Assembly (NCBI GenBank): GCA_030835085.1
Contig: JAUQWQ010000150.1
Span: 1 to 60,175, forward strand
Reading direction: 5' to 3'
Length of the DNA stretch: 60,175 bases
Origin: Ignavibacteria bacterium
Lineage (GTDB): Bacteria > Bacteroidota > Ignavibacteria > Tepidaquicellales > OLB5
Positions 50,994 through 60,032 of the stretch are shown piece by piece. A program made the translations under genes and the position numbers. Positions within the stretch are counted from its first letter, which is position 1; each line of letters starts with the position of its first letter. The notes under the pieces were generated by a model. The model had not been told where the DNA came from. It did no database searches and worked only from the letters and a program-made list of their open reading frames with translations.

Positions 50994-53237
50994 ATGAAGA
51001 TCATAAAAGAATATTTAATAATATTCATCTTTCTTTTCTCAGGGAGTATTTTTTCGCAAAGCATTACCGGATATGTTTTCGGTGATGATGAAGGCAAAAA
51101 GCAGCTTCTTGACGCCGCCGTTGTGAAATGGATAAATACTACCAAAGGAACAATTACAGATGAAAAAGGCAAGTTTGAACTTGCTTTAACCGGCATTACC
51201 GATAAAAGACTTGTGGTTTCATACGCAGGTTATAAGACCGATACAATTGATGCGGCTGATAAGCAGGCAGTAGAAGTTGTATTGATGCCCAATATGACAA
51301 CAAGTACCATTAATGTTGAAGATGACAAGAAATCAACTCACTTTGGTAATTACACGGCAAAGACCGAAGTTATAACTTCACAGGAACTTGTTAAGGAAGC
51401 ATGCTGTGACCTTGCAGGATGCTTTGGCAGGAATTCTTCCGTGGAAGTAGCTGTGACTGATATTATTACCGATGCAAAGGAGCTTAAAATATTAGGACTT
51501 GAAGGCGCTTACACTCAGCTGCTGGTTGATAACATGCCGCTCATGTCAGGATTGAACGTTAAATACGGAATTTCAAGCATAGCGGGTACGCAAATTGATA
51601 AGATAACAATATCAAAGGGTTCGAATTCTGTTATACAGGGATACGAATCCATCAGCGGTATTATGAATGTGATACTCAAGGATTACAATAATTCCGATAG
51701 GCTTATGGTGAACGGATTTATGAACAGTATGCTTGAAAAGCAGTTCAACCTGAATTTCGGAAACAAGGTATCTAAAAACTGGAGCAATATGTTAACACTG
51801 CAGACTGTTCAGAAATCAAACGTGATGGATGATAACGCCGATAGTTTCCTTGATAACCCGCTTATTACACGATATGTGCTGTATAATAAGTGGAACTTAA
51901 GCGATAAGGAAAATCAAACTGAATTCAACATAGCCGGCAGGTACTGGAACGAAAAGCGCGATGGCGGGCAGACAAATGACCCATCACATACAAGTACACA
52001 TAATACAGGTCATCAATTGTATGAACAGAACGTGAAGATAAATTCCGTTGAAGGATACTCGAGGATGAGCAAACAGTTCACGGAAACCAGCGGTGTGAAG
52101 ATGTATCTTACTTCAAGCTATTATGACCAGGTTTCGCAGTATGGCAATACAGGATACGATGCCAAACAGACAAGCTTTTCAGCTATGGGATTCTATGAAT
52201 TTGAAATTCTGCCCAGGAGTTACCTTAAAACAGGGTTGAGTTACAAGTATCAGAAAATTGATGAGATGATAAAATTCAACGATACAACTTCAAAAACGTA
52301 TGCGGGAAATTATATAAAGACCGAAGCTATTCCGGGTGTATTTGCTGAAAATTCAATCAGCTTTCTTGAAGATAAAGCATCGCTTATGACCGGTATCAGG
52401 TTTGATAATCATAACGAACACGGACTTGTTGTAACGCCGCGCGCGCTTTTCCGCTACCAGCCCGTAAAGACTATTGTTTTCAGGGCATCAATTGGTACCG
52501 GATTCAGAACACTGAACCTCTTTAGTGAATATTCAAATTTACTAGCAAGCTCAAGGAATGTAGTTGTATCAGGAACTCTTGAACCTGAGAAGACCTTAAA
52601 CTATGGTGCTGATGTTCTGTTCTATTTCGGCGGGGCTGATTATTCAGGCAGCGTGAATGTTGATTTCTACAGGACTGAGTTCAGCAATAAGATCATACCT
52701 GATTATGATTCAAATCCCCGCGAGGTAATTTTCGCTAACCTTAACGGGAAAGCTTTCAGCAACGTTATGCAAACAGAGCTAAGCTTAACACTGCTTCGCA
52801 ATGTTGATATTAAGCTTGCGTATAAATTCATAGATCTTAAATATGATAACAACGGCGTAAGGTATGAGCAGCCATTTGTATCTAAACACAGATTCCTTTC
52901 AACTATATCATACATTACAACTAATAAGGAGTGGTTATTCAGCGCGGGGCTCAACTGGTTCGGCAAACAGCGTTTGCCTTCAACGGCATCAAATCCGGTT
53001 GAATACCAGAGACCGTCAGAATCTGAACCATATACACTGCTCAATACACAGATCAGTAAGAATTTTAAATTTTTTGAAATTTACGCGGGAGTTGAAAATC
53101 TATTGAACTTTAAGCAGGATAACCCGATCATCGCGGCAGATGATCCTTTCGGTCAGTATTTTGATACCTCATTCATCTGGGGACCGACCAAAGGCAGGGA
53201 AATATATGCCGGCTTCAGGTTTATTTTAGGGAAGTAA
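50994..53237 (+). CDS. TonB-dependent receptor of the metal island
   Basis: A 747-residue outer-membrane receptor with a signal peptide (IFIFLFSGSIFS, then QS). Residues about 20-105 form a carboxypeptidase-regulatory-like domain (ITGYVFGDDEGKKQLLDAAV, then KWINTTKGTITDEKGKFELA). A plug domain follows (ITSQELVKEACCDLAGCFGR, VDNMPLMSGLNVKYG, ISKGSNSVIQGYESISGIMN). The barrel ends with REIYAGFRFILGK. The CC/C-rich start of the plug (EACCDLAGCF) is unusual and could bind metal. Its place in the metal island suggests a metal or metal-chelate ligand, but uptake versus sensing is unclear. A terminator follows at 53269. Confidence 0.85.
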   Translation: MKIIKEYLIIFIFLFSGSIFSQSITGYVFGDDEGKKQLLDAAVVKWINTTKGTITDEKGKFELALTGITDKRLVVSYAGYKTDTIDAADKQAVEVVLMPNMTTSTINVEDDKKSTHFGNYTAKTEVITSQELVKEACCDLAGCFGRNSSVEVAVTDIITDAKELKILGLEGAYTQLLVDNMPLMSGLNVKYGISSIAGTQIDKITISKGSNSVIQGYESISGIMNVILKDYNNSDRLMVNGFMNSMLEKQFNLNFGNKVSKNWSNMLTLQTVQKSNVMDDNADSFLDNPLITRYVLYNKWNLSDKENQTEFNIAGRYWNEKRDGGQTNDPSHTSTHNTGHQLYEQNVKINSVEGYSRMSKQFTETSGVKMYLTSSYYDQVSQYGNTGYDAKQTSFSAMGFYEFEILPRSYLKTGLSYKYQKIDEMIKFNDTTSKTYAGNYIKTEAIPGVFAENSISFLEDKASLMTGIRFDNHNEHGLVVTPRALFRYQPVKTIVFRASIGTGFRTLNLFSEYSNLLASSRNVVVSGTLEPEKTLNYGADVLFYFGGADYSGSVNVDFYRTEFSNKIIPDYDSNPREVIFANLNGKAFSNVMQTELSLTLLRNVDIKLAYKFIDLKYDNNGVRYEQPFVSKHRFLSTISYITTNKEWLFSAGLNWFGKQRLPSTASNPVEYQRPSESEPYTLLNTQISKNFKFFEIYAGVENLLNFKQDNPIIAADDPFGQYFDTSFIWGPTKGREIYAGFRFILGK

Positions 53238-53268
53238 ATTATGTAAGAGGATATTATTATTATTTATG

Positions 53269-53296
53269 AACAAGGGGCTGTAGCCCCTTGTTTTGT
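53269..53296 (+). terminator. Terminator after the metal-island receptor gene
   Basis: AACAAGGGGCT and AGCCCCTTGTT (53269-53279, 53282-53292) form a stem with a minimal loop, followed by TTGT. The GGGGCTGTAGCCCC core also resembles the short palindromic repeats elsewhere in the window. Confidence 0.7.
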
Positions 53297-53365
53297 ATTT
53301 ATGCTACACTGTTATCATCCTTACTGCATTTAAATTCTAAAAAGATACCTTTATATTAGTTCATT

Positions 53366-54121
53366 ATGTACAGAATAAAGCTCAATGAATTCGAAGGTCC
53401 CTTAGACCTGCTGCTTTTCTTTATCCAGCGGGATGAGCTTGATATACATAATATTCCCATATCAAAAATTACCAATGAATTCTGCGAATATGTGAATTAT
53501 ATCCAGGTGCTTGATCTTGAGCTTGCAAGCGAATTTATCCTTATGGCTGCAACGCTCATACAGATAAAGGCGAAAATGATGCTGTATAAACCTGATGAGA
53601 TCACCGAAGAAGAAGAAGATCCCAGGTATGAGCTTGTAAAAAGGCTGCTTGAATATAAACGTTTCAAAGATGCTTCGCAGGAGTTCGCAAATCTTGAAGA
53701 AGAGCACCGCAAGGTATTTTACCGCAGCGATTTTGATGCTGATTACAGGATCGACGAAGAAGCTGAAGAAGATGTAACTATACAGAATTTAACACTTTAT
53801 AATCTGATAAAGGCATATAAATATGCCATGGAGCATCAGCCCAAGGAAGTTGTTCACAATATCACAAGGATGAATGTTTCAATTGATGAGCAGATCGAGC
53901 TTGTAAATACACTCTGCACACAAAATGAATATGTATCTTTTCTCAGCATGATAATAGGCATGGAAAAGATAAGAATAGTTGTTACTTTCATAGCTATTCT
54001 TGAAATGGCTAAAAACGGCATAATTGGCTTAAAAATCAATGAATCGTTAACGGATTTTGTTGTGTTTAAGATAGCAGAAATGCCCGAGGAGGGTATAATA
54101 GAAACTTCAAGTTTTAATTAA
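53366..54121 (+). CDS. scpA: Segregation and condensation protein A
   Basis: A 251-residue kleisin. The N-terminal motif YRIKLNEFEGPLDLLLFFIQ and DIHNIPISKITNEFCEYVN are the ScpA hallmark, followed by AATLIQIKAKMMLY and the acidic linker EEEEDPRYELVKRLLEYKRF. The C-terminal winged-helix region reads VTFIAILEMAKNGIIGLKIN. ScpA bridges the SMC heads with ScpB in chromosome segregation. ScpB lies 138 bases downstream on the same strand, so the two are likely one transcription unit. Confidence 0.93.
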   Translation: MYRIKLNEFEGPLDLLLFFIQRDELDIHNIPISKITNEFCEYVNYIQVLDLELASEFILMAATLIQIKAKMMLYKPDEITEEEEDPRYELVKRLLEYKRFKDASQEFANLEEEHRKVFYRSDFDADYRIDEEAEEDVTIQNLTLYNLIKAYKYAMEHQPKEVVHNITRMNVSIDEQIELVNTLCTQNEYVSFLSMIIGMEKIRIVVTFIAILEMAKNGIIGLKINESLTDFVVFKIAEMPEEGIIETSSFN

Positions 54122-54259
54122 TTTTTTGCGTTTTGCTCTTTATTTACCAAAAAAGCTTTATTATATTCGTAATCTACTAAATTAATACAGGCTTTACGAG
54201 CGTGGTATCTCGTTTTTAATTTTGTAAATCAAAGTATTTTATAATTTTATATACCATAA

Positions 54260-55081
54260 ATGAATTTTGACGGCATAAAAAAAATTGTTGAAGTTTTGAT
54301 CTTTTCATCAGATAGACCCCTAACGCTGAAACAGATGAAAGATATCATCAACCAGGAAAAATCCGAAACGGGCGTAACCGCGGATATCCGTAATATTGAA
54401 AAAGCTGCCAACGAGCTTATTGAAAAATATAACTCCGGCGATTTTTCTTTCAATATTATCCAGGTTGCTGGCGCATACCGCTTCGCAACCAAACGTGAGT
54501 TCGCACCCTGGCTTGCAAAACTTAACAAAGAAAAATTAAAACGCCGTTTATCACAATCTGCCCTGGAAACGCTGGCGATAATAGCATATACCCAGCCTAT
54601 CACCAAGGGTGAAATTGAAGCTGTAAGGGGTGTTAACGTAGATTATATTATCGGTTCATTGCTTGAAAAAGACCTGATAACAATTAAGGGGCGCGCTGAA
54701 GTTGTGGGCAGACCCATGTTATACGGAACGACCGATAACCTGCTTGAGTATCTAGGGATAAATGATATAGCGGATCTTCCGCATCTTAAGGCTATTGAAG
54801 AAATTATCAAGGCGGGTCCGCCGGATGGTGTTTCACAATCAGATATAGATTTCTACGAAGAGATAAACCATATCCGCGAAAAGCTTGTAACAGGCGGCAA
54901 CGCCGCTGCTCATCTTATTTCTGAAGTGGATACTCAGAATACCGAAAGCGCAGTGATACATGAGCTTAACCCGGAGGATGAAAATGATGGTGTAGCTGAA
55001 ATTGTTGGCGAAGAAAGTGAAATGGAAATAAATACAGGATCTGAAGGTATAGAAAGTATCAAAGATGAAGAAAGTAATTAA
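54260..55081 (+). CDS. scpB: Segregation and condensation protein B
   Basis: A 273-residue ScpB with tandem winged helices: KKIVEVLIFSSDRPLTLKQM, then RRLSQSALETLAIIAYTQPI and TKGEIEAVRGVNVDYIIGSL, the family signature, and GRPMLYGTTDNLLEYLGI. The C-terminal about 70 residues are an acidic extension (EVDTQNTESAVIHEL and so on) beyond the core, probably disordered. The 3' end overlaps the RluB start by 17 bases, consistent with translational coupling. Confidence 0.93.
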   Translation: MNFDGIKKIVEVLIFSSDRPLTLKQMKDIINQEKSETGVTADIRNIEKAANELIEKYNSGDFSFNIIQVAGAYRFATKREFAPWLAKLNKEKLKRRLSQSALETLAIIAYTQPITKGEIEAVRGVNVDYIIGSLLEKDLITIKGRAEVVGRPMLYGTTDNLLEYLGINDIADLPHLKAIEEIIKAGPPDGVSQSDIDFYEEINHIREKLVTGGNAAAHLISEVDTQNTESAVIHELNPEDENDGVAEIVGEESEMEINTGSEGIESIKDEESN

Positions 55082-56141
55082 AAAAAGAACCTTTAAAAGA
55101 TCTGATGACGTACCTGAATATGTGAACCCCGAAAAAAAAACATGGGGAAAGCAGGACCCTGAAGAAGAATATTTCGAAGAAGAGAATGATTCAAACGAAA
55201 CAAAACTTACAAGACTAAACAAATTTATTTCGAATGCGGGAGTAACCGCAAGAAGAAAAGCAGATGAATTAATTTTTACAGGAAGGGTTACAGTAAACAT
55301 GCAGACTGTTACAGAACCGGGCACAAAAGTGAACCCGGAAAAGGATGTAGTAAAAGTTGACGGCGAGAAGATAAAGCCGCAGTCAGAATTTATCTACGTT
55401 GTACTTTTTAAACCAAGAGGTTATGTAACTACCACTCACGATGATAAAGGCAGACCGACCGTGATGGATCTTATAGGTCTTAACACCCGCCTGTACCCTA
55501 TTGGCAGGCTTGACTACGATACCGACGGCGTACTGCTGCTTACCAATGATGGTGAGTTTTCCAACATGATGATGCATCCAAGGCATAAGATATTTAAAAC
55601 ATATTTTGCCAAGCTTGATAAACCCATGGAAGAGAACGATACCAAAAAACTTCGCGAAGGAGTTATGATAGACGGCCGTCCTACTTCAAGGGCTAAGGTA
55701 AGGATAATACCCAATACCGGCGAGCAGAACATCTGGATATCAATTCATGAAGGCAGGAACCGCCAGGTAAGAAGAATGCTCGAAGCGCTTGGTTATATTG
55801 TACAGAGATTAAAAAGGGTTGAATATGCCAGGATTGGCCTGGACGGATTAAAACCGGGTGAGTGGAGATACCTGACACCGGAAGAATTCATTGAAGCCAA
55901 AAAACTTGCTACGCCTAAACCCGCCGTATTCAGAAAACCGCCGCCAGAAGTTCCTGAAGGTGAACCGGTTAAGAAAGAGAAAAAAGGCAAGAAGGGCGGC
56001 AAGAAGAAGAAAAAAGAGAAAAATAAGCTCAAAAAAGCTGCAGCTGTTCAGCAGCCATCTTCAGGCTCCGATGTTCTTGAAAGTATTTCCAAAGAACTTG
56101 AAAATATTTCTGAACAGATATCTGATAACAGGGAAGATTAA
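55065..56141 (+). CDS. rluB: 23S rRNA pseudouridine synthase, RluB/RsuA family
   Basis: A 358-residue protein. The S4 RNA-binding domain is at about 45-95 (TRLNKFISNAGVTARRKADE, LIFTGRVTVN). The catalytic domain shows KPRGYVTTTHDDKGRPTVMD, the active-site GRLDYDTDGVLLLTNDGE, and NRQVRRMLEALG. It converts uridine to pseudouridine in rRNA, probably in 23S rRNA. The C-terminal about 70 residues are Lys/Pro-rich and likely disordered. The start overlaps the ScpB stop by 17 bases. A terminator at 56199 ends the operon. Confidence 0.92.
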   Translation: MKKVIKKRTFKRSDDVPEYVNPEKKTWGKQDPEEEYFEEENDSNETKLTRLNKFISNAGVTARRKADELIFTGRVTVNMQTVTEPGTKVNPEKDVVKVDGEKIKPQSEFIYVVLFKPRGYVTTTHDDKGRPTVMDLIGLNTRLYPIGRLDYDTDGVLLLTNDGEFSNMMMHPRHKIFKTYFAKLDKPMEENDTKKLREGVMIDGRPTSRAKVRIIPNTGEQNIWISIHEGRNRQVRRMLEALGYIVQRLKRVEYARIGLDGLKPGEWRYLTPEEFIEAKKLATPKPAVFRKPPPEVPEGEPVKKEKKGKKGGKKKKKEKNKLKKAAAVQQPSSGSDVLESISKELENISEQISDNRED

Positions 56142-56198
56142 TTAAGTTCACATATTTTTTAAAGCAGTTACTATGGATAGCAGCTGCCAGAATTTCCA

Positions 56199-56245
56199 GG
56201 ACACAATTAAGCTCTGAGGGGTTTCATTCAATTGTGTCCTTTTGT
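56199..56245 (+). terminator. Terminator after the scpA-scpB-rluB operon
   Basis: GGACACAATT (56199-56208) and AATTGTGTCC (56230-56239) form a 10-bp stem followed by TTTTGT. It lies upstream of the real lysS start. Confidence 0.85.
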
Positions 56246-56297
56246 ATTTAGCTTAAATTTAAATTTAGATTTTAACATAACCAACAGGAGAATTTTT

Positions 56298-57863
56298 TTG
56301 CAGGAAATTAACGATCTGGTAAAACAGCGCATATCAGCGCTTGAAGAAATAAAAAAGCTCGGGGTAAATCCATATCCGCACAGGTTTGATGTTACGGCAA
56401 ATTCCGCCGGAATATTAAACACATTCAAAGATCCCGTTGATGAGGCCGAAGCTGAGGAGCACAAACAAAAGCTTGTTTCAGTGGCGGGCAGAATTATGGC
56501 TATCCGCAAGATGGGTAAAGCAAGCTTTTTCCAGATCAAGGATGAAACAGGCAAGATACAAATATACATCAGGCAGAATGATGTTGGTGAACAGCTCTAT
56601 AAACTGTTTAAACTTCTGGATATCGGCGATATAGTTGGCGTTAACGGATTTGTTTTCAGAACAAAGATGGGCGAAGTATCTGTTCATGCGACATCATTTG
56701 AATTACTGACCAAGACAATTCAGCCCCTGCCTGTTGTTAAGGAAGAGACCACTGAAACAGGCGAAAAAATTATTCACGATGCGTTTGCTGATGTTGAATT
56801 GCGTTACAGGCAGAGATATATTGATCTTATCGTAAACGATCATGTAAAGGAAACATTTATAAAACGTACAAAAATTATTCACGCTATAAAGCGTACACTG
56901 GAGGGATACAACTTCTTTGAAGTAGAAACTCCAACGCTGCAATCAATTTACGGGGGTGCTAATGCAAGGCCGTTTATTACACAGCACAACGCGCTGAATA
57001 TTCCGCTTTACCTGAGAATTTCAAATGAACTTTACTTAAAAAGGCTTATAGTAGGCGGATTCAACCGCGTGTACGAGTTTGTAAAAGATTTCCGCAATGA
57101 AGGAATTGACAGAACACATAACCCTGAATTCACACAGGTTGAATGGTACCAGGCTTATGGCGACTACAACGACAGCATGAATCTTTTTGAGGAAGTTGTT
57201 GAGAAAGCATGCCTTGCTGTTAATAGTACTACTAAGTTGGATTATCAGGGTACAGAAATTGATTTTAAACGCCCGTGGAGGCGCCTTAAGATGGTTGATG
57301 CCATTGCAGAAAAGAACGGAATTGATGTGCTTAACATGAAGAAGGCTGATATCATTCAGTTCATGAAAGATAAAGAAATTGATCTCGACCCGAAAATTAC
57401 ACACAGTAAAGGACTTGTAATTGCAGCGCTGTTTGAAGCTACCTGTGAAGAGAGCCTTGAACAGCCGACTTTTGTTCTTGATCACCCTATAGATACAACA
57501 CCGCTTTGCAAGCCGCTGCGCGAGTACTCAATGCAGCAGCTTGAAGAAATGAAGAAAGACCCGGAATCTGTGATATTTGTTGAAAGGTTTGAGCCTTATA
57601 TAAACAAATGGGAGCTTGGCAATTCATACACAGAGCTTAATGACCCGATATTGCAGCGCAGCCTGCTTGAAGAACAGGTTGAGCGCGGCAGAGGCGGCGA
57701 AGAAGAAACCCACCCGCTGGATGAAGACTTTTTGCGGGCAATTGAAGTAGGTATGCCGCCTACAACTGGCGTTGGACTTGGTGTTGACAGGCTTGTAATG
57801 CTGCTCACAAATTCAGCAACTATCAGGGATGTATTGTTCTTCCCGTTAATGAGACCGCTGTGA
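56298..57863 (+). CDS. lysS: Lysyl-tRNA synthetase, class II
   Basis: A 521-residue protein from the TTG at 56298. This start has a strong AGGAG ribosome binding site seven bases upstream; longer frames from 56232 overlap the preceding terminator. The N-terminal OB-fold anticodon-binding domain (about 40-160) includes RIMAIRKMGKASFFQIKDET. Class II motifs are present: FEVETPTLQSIYGGANARPF (motif 2 vicinity), the DFRNEGIDRTHNPEFTQVEW stretch and LGVDRLVMLLTNSATIRDVL (motif 3). It charges tRNA-Lys in the cytoplasm. Two short palindromes follow at 57880 and 57921. Confidence 0.95.
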   Translation: MQEINDLVKQRISALEEIKKLGVNPYPHRFDVTANSAGILNTFKDPVDEAEAEEHKQKLVSVAGRIMAIRKMGKASFFQIKDETGKIQIYIRQNDVGEQLYKLFKLLDIGDIVGVNGFVFRTKMGEVSVHATSFELLTKTIQPLPVVKEETTETGEKIIHDAFADVELRYRQRYIDLIVNDHVKETFIKRTKIIHAIKRTLEGYNFFEVETPTLQSIYGGANARPFITQHNALNIPLYLRISNELYLKRLIVGGFNRVYEFVKDFRNEGIDRTHNPEFTQVEWYQAYGDYNDSMNLFEEVVEKACLAVNSTTKLDYQGTEIDFKRPWRRLKMVDAIAEKNGIDVLNMKKADIIQFMKDKEIDLDPKITHSKGLVIAALFEATCEESLEQPTFVLDHPIDTTPLCKPLREYSMQQLEEMKKDPESVIFVERFEPYINKWELGNSYTELNDPILQRSLLEEQVERGRGGEEETHPLDEDFLRAIEVGMPPTTGVGLGVDRLVMLLTNSATIRDVLFFPLMRPL

Positions 57864-57879
57864 TTTTTAACCAGAGTAG

Positions 57880-57934
57880 CCACGCTCTTTAGAGCGTGGA
57901 AAAAAATGTTTAATTCTTTCGGGACTTTAGTCCC
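57880..57934. repeat. Two short perfect palindromes after lysS
   Basis: CCACGCTCTTTAGAGCGTGG (57880-57899) and GGGACTTTAGTCCC (57921-57934). The second resembles GGGACTTACGTCCC at 27687-27700. They may act as a terminator or are dispersed palindromic repeats. Confidence 0.7.
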
Positions 57935-57950
57935 CAATTTAATTTTTTGA

Positions 57951-58433
57951 ATGCTGTTCGAAGAAACCATAGACGGATATTTATTTTCAACTGATAAAGA
58001 AAAATTACAGTTTGATGTAATTCATAATTATCTTTCAAATGAATCCTACTGGGCTCAGGGAATTTCAACAGATGTTTTAAAGTGTTCTATTGAAAATTCA
58101 GTGTGTTTTGGGATATATAAAGATGATAAACAGGTTGGTTTTGCAAGAGTTGTTACAGATAAGGCAACGTTCGGATACTTAGGTGATGTGTTTGTACTCG
58201 AGCCTCACCGCGGCAAAGGGCTCTCAAAAAACTTGATGGCATTTATACTTCACCACCCTGAACTTCAGGGTTTCAGAAGGTGGCTGCTTTTAACGCGCGA
58301 TGCGCAGGGATTGTATTCCCAATTTGGATTTATAAAATTCCACGCACCTGCGAGGTGTATGGAATTATGGTTTCCTGATATTTACAGCGGCGACCAGGAT
58401 AAAAAAGGCATAGCTGCAAAAGAAAATAACTGA
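57951..58433 (+). CDS. GNAT-family N-acetyltransferase
   Basis: A 160-residue protein of the Gcn5-related acetyltransferase fold. Landmarks are SVCFGIYKDDKQVGFARVVT, then FGYLGDVFVLEPHRGKGLSK (acetyl-CoA loop, R/Q-x-x-G-x-G/A variant HRGKGLSK) and LLTRDAQGLYSQFGF. The substrate is not predictable. It lies between lysS and the cystathionine beta-synthase gene with gaps of 87 and 36 bases. Confidence 0.88.
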   Translation: MLFEETIDGYLFSTDKEKLQFDVIHNYLSNESYWAQGISTDVLKCSIENSVCFGIYKDDKQVGFARVVTDKATFGYLGDVFVLEPHRGKGLSKNLMAFILHHPELQGFRRWLLLTRDAQGLYSQFGFIKFHAPARCMELWFPDIYSGDQDKKGIAAKENN

Positions 58434-58469
58434 TCTTGAAAAACTTTGTAATGAAAGTGATATTTTAAA

Positions 58470-59828
58470 ATGAAAGTAGTAAACAGTATTCTTGAACTCT
58501 TCGGGAAAACCCCTTTGGTTAAGCTGAATCATATGACCAAAGATATAAAAGCAACTGTGTTTGCGAAAATGGAATCAATGAATCCGGGCGGAAGTGTTAA
58601 GGATAGGATCGGCCTTGCGATGATAGAGGACGCTGAAAAACGCGGCTTGTTAAAGCCAGGCGGAACCATAATTGAAGCGACCAGCGGTAATACAGGTATA
58701 GGTCTTGCGCTCACATCAGCGGTTAAAGGCTATAAATGTATATTTACTATGACGGAGAAAGTATCAGTTGAAAAACGCCGTTACCTGCAGGCGCTTGGCG
58801 CCGATGTTGTGATATGCCCTATGACGGCAAAACATGATACCCCTGAACATTATGTTAGTGTTGCAAAAAGAATAAATGCAGATACACCGAACTCACTTTT
58901 TATTTACCAGTATAATAATCCTTCCAATCCCGATGCTCATTATCATACAACGGGTCCTGAATTATGGGAACAGACACATGGCAGAATAACTCACTTTGTG
59001 GGTAGTCTCGGAACAGGAGGTACTGTGAGCGGCACAGGAAGATTTTTAAAGGAAAAAAATCCGAATATTAAGATAATTGCTGCTGATCCATACGGTTCGA
59101 TATTCAAAACATATAAGGAATCAGGCATTATGACAGAAGGTACGCCATACCTTGTTGAAGGCATTGGTCAGGATATGCTGCCTGAGAATGTTCATTTCAA
59201 ATACATTGATGAAATTATAAATATTACCGATAAAGATTCATTCCACCTCTCACGCCGTTTAGGCAGGGAAGAAGGTATTTTCAGCGGCGGCAGTACCGGT
59301 ACAAATCTTGCAGCAGCATTAAGGGTTGCTAAAGATCTTGATGAAAATGCTGTTGTTGTTTTTGTTGTATGTGATACCGGTGAAAGGTATCTAAGCAAAC
59401 ATCACTCTGATGAATGGATGCGGGAAAAACGCCTGCTTGAAAAGGATAAAACAACCATTGGCGTTGTATTTCAGACGAAGCTCTCAGGCGGCCTGCCGAA
59501 TATGATATCAGCCGCGCCAAATGAAACCATAGGCGAAGCATTGGCACGACTTGAGCAGTACAATGTTTCTCAAATACCGGTGCTTGATGAAAACCGCTCA
59601 GTGGGTGCTTTAACAGAAGCTGACCTGATGAGCATGATAATTGATGACCCGGCAACAATTGATAAGAAAGTATCTGAAGTAATGGGAAAACCGTATCCGG
59701 TTATTGATGAATCAGAAGATATCAGGCATGGTATTCAATATTTAAAGGAATCACCGGCAATACTTGTAAGTCAGTACGGCAGGCTGATAGGTATTTTAAC
59801 CAGGTATGATGTACTGGATTTTGTGTGA
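58470..59828 (+). CDS. cbs: Cystathionine beta-synthase
   Basis: A 452-residue enzyme. The PLP-dependent fold (about 1-325) has the PLP lysine in [22 protein letters not shown], and the phosphate loop [16 protein letters not shown]. Two CBS domains (about 335-452) follow ([20 protein letters not shown], then [17 protein letters not shown]). Full length and the tandem CBS domains identify it as a beta-synthase rather than a plain cysteine synthase. It condenses serine or O-acetylserine with homocysteine to cystathionine. The truncated gene that follows completes the transsulfuration pair. Confidence 0.93.
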   Translation: MKVVNSILELFGKTPLVKLNHMTKDIKATVFAKMESMNPGGSVKDRIGLAMIEDAEKRGLLKPGGTIIEATSGNTGIGLALTSAVKGYKCIFTMTEKVSVEKRRYLQALGADVVICPMTAKHDTPEHYVSVAKRINADTPNSLFIYQYNNPSNPDAHYHTTGPELWEQTHGRITHFVGSLGTGGTVSGTGRFLKEKNPNIKIIAADPYGSIFKTYKESGIMTEGTPYLVEGIGQDMLPENVHFKYIDEIINITDKDSFHLSRRLGREEGIFSGGSTGTNLAAALRVAKDLDENAVVVFVVCDTGERYLSKHHSDEWMREKRLLEKDKTTIGVVFQTKLSGGLPNMISAAPNETIGEALARLEQYNVSQIPVLDENRSVGALTEADLMSMIIDDPATIDKKVSEVMGKPYPVIDESEDIRHGIQYLKESPAILVSQYGRLIGILTRYDVLDFV

Positions 59829-60032
59829 TTGGCTGCGTACTTTCTATAGAATCTTGCCCGCAAAGACGCAAAGTCGCTATGAGTTTAGTATATTTTTATA
59901 TTAACAGATAATCCAAGAGAAAAGAATTTCAATTTATAATAATTTTAAAACATTATCAGGGATGCAAAATCCGTAGAGTTTCCGAAAAATAACTTTGCGT
60001 CCTTTGCGTCTTTGCGAGAGATCAAAAACAAT
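59829..60032. repeat. Intergenic stretch with a CGCAAAG-type inverted repeat
   Basis: CGCAAAGACGCAAAG (59859-59873) and its exact reverse complement (60002-60016) flank about 128 bases without a gene. A second partial unit (CTTTGCGTCC) precedes the right copy. It resembles the ACAGAGTACACAGAG unit near 11386. Confidence 0.7.
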
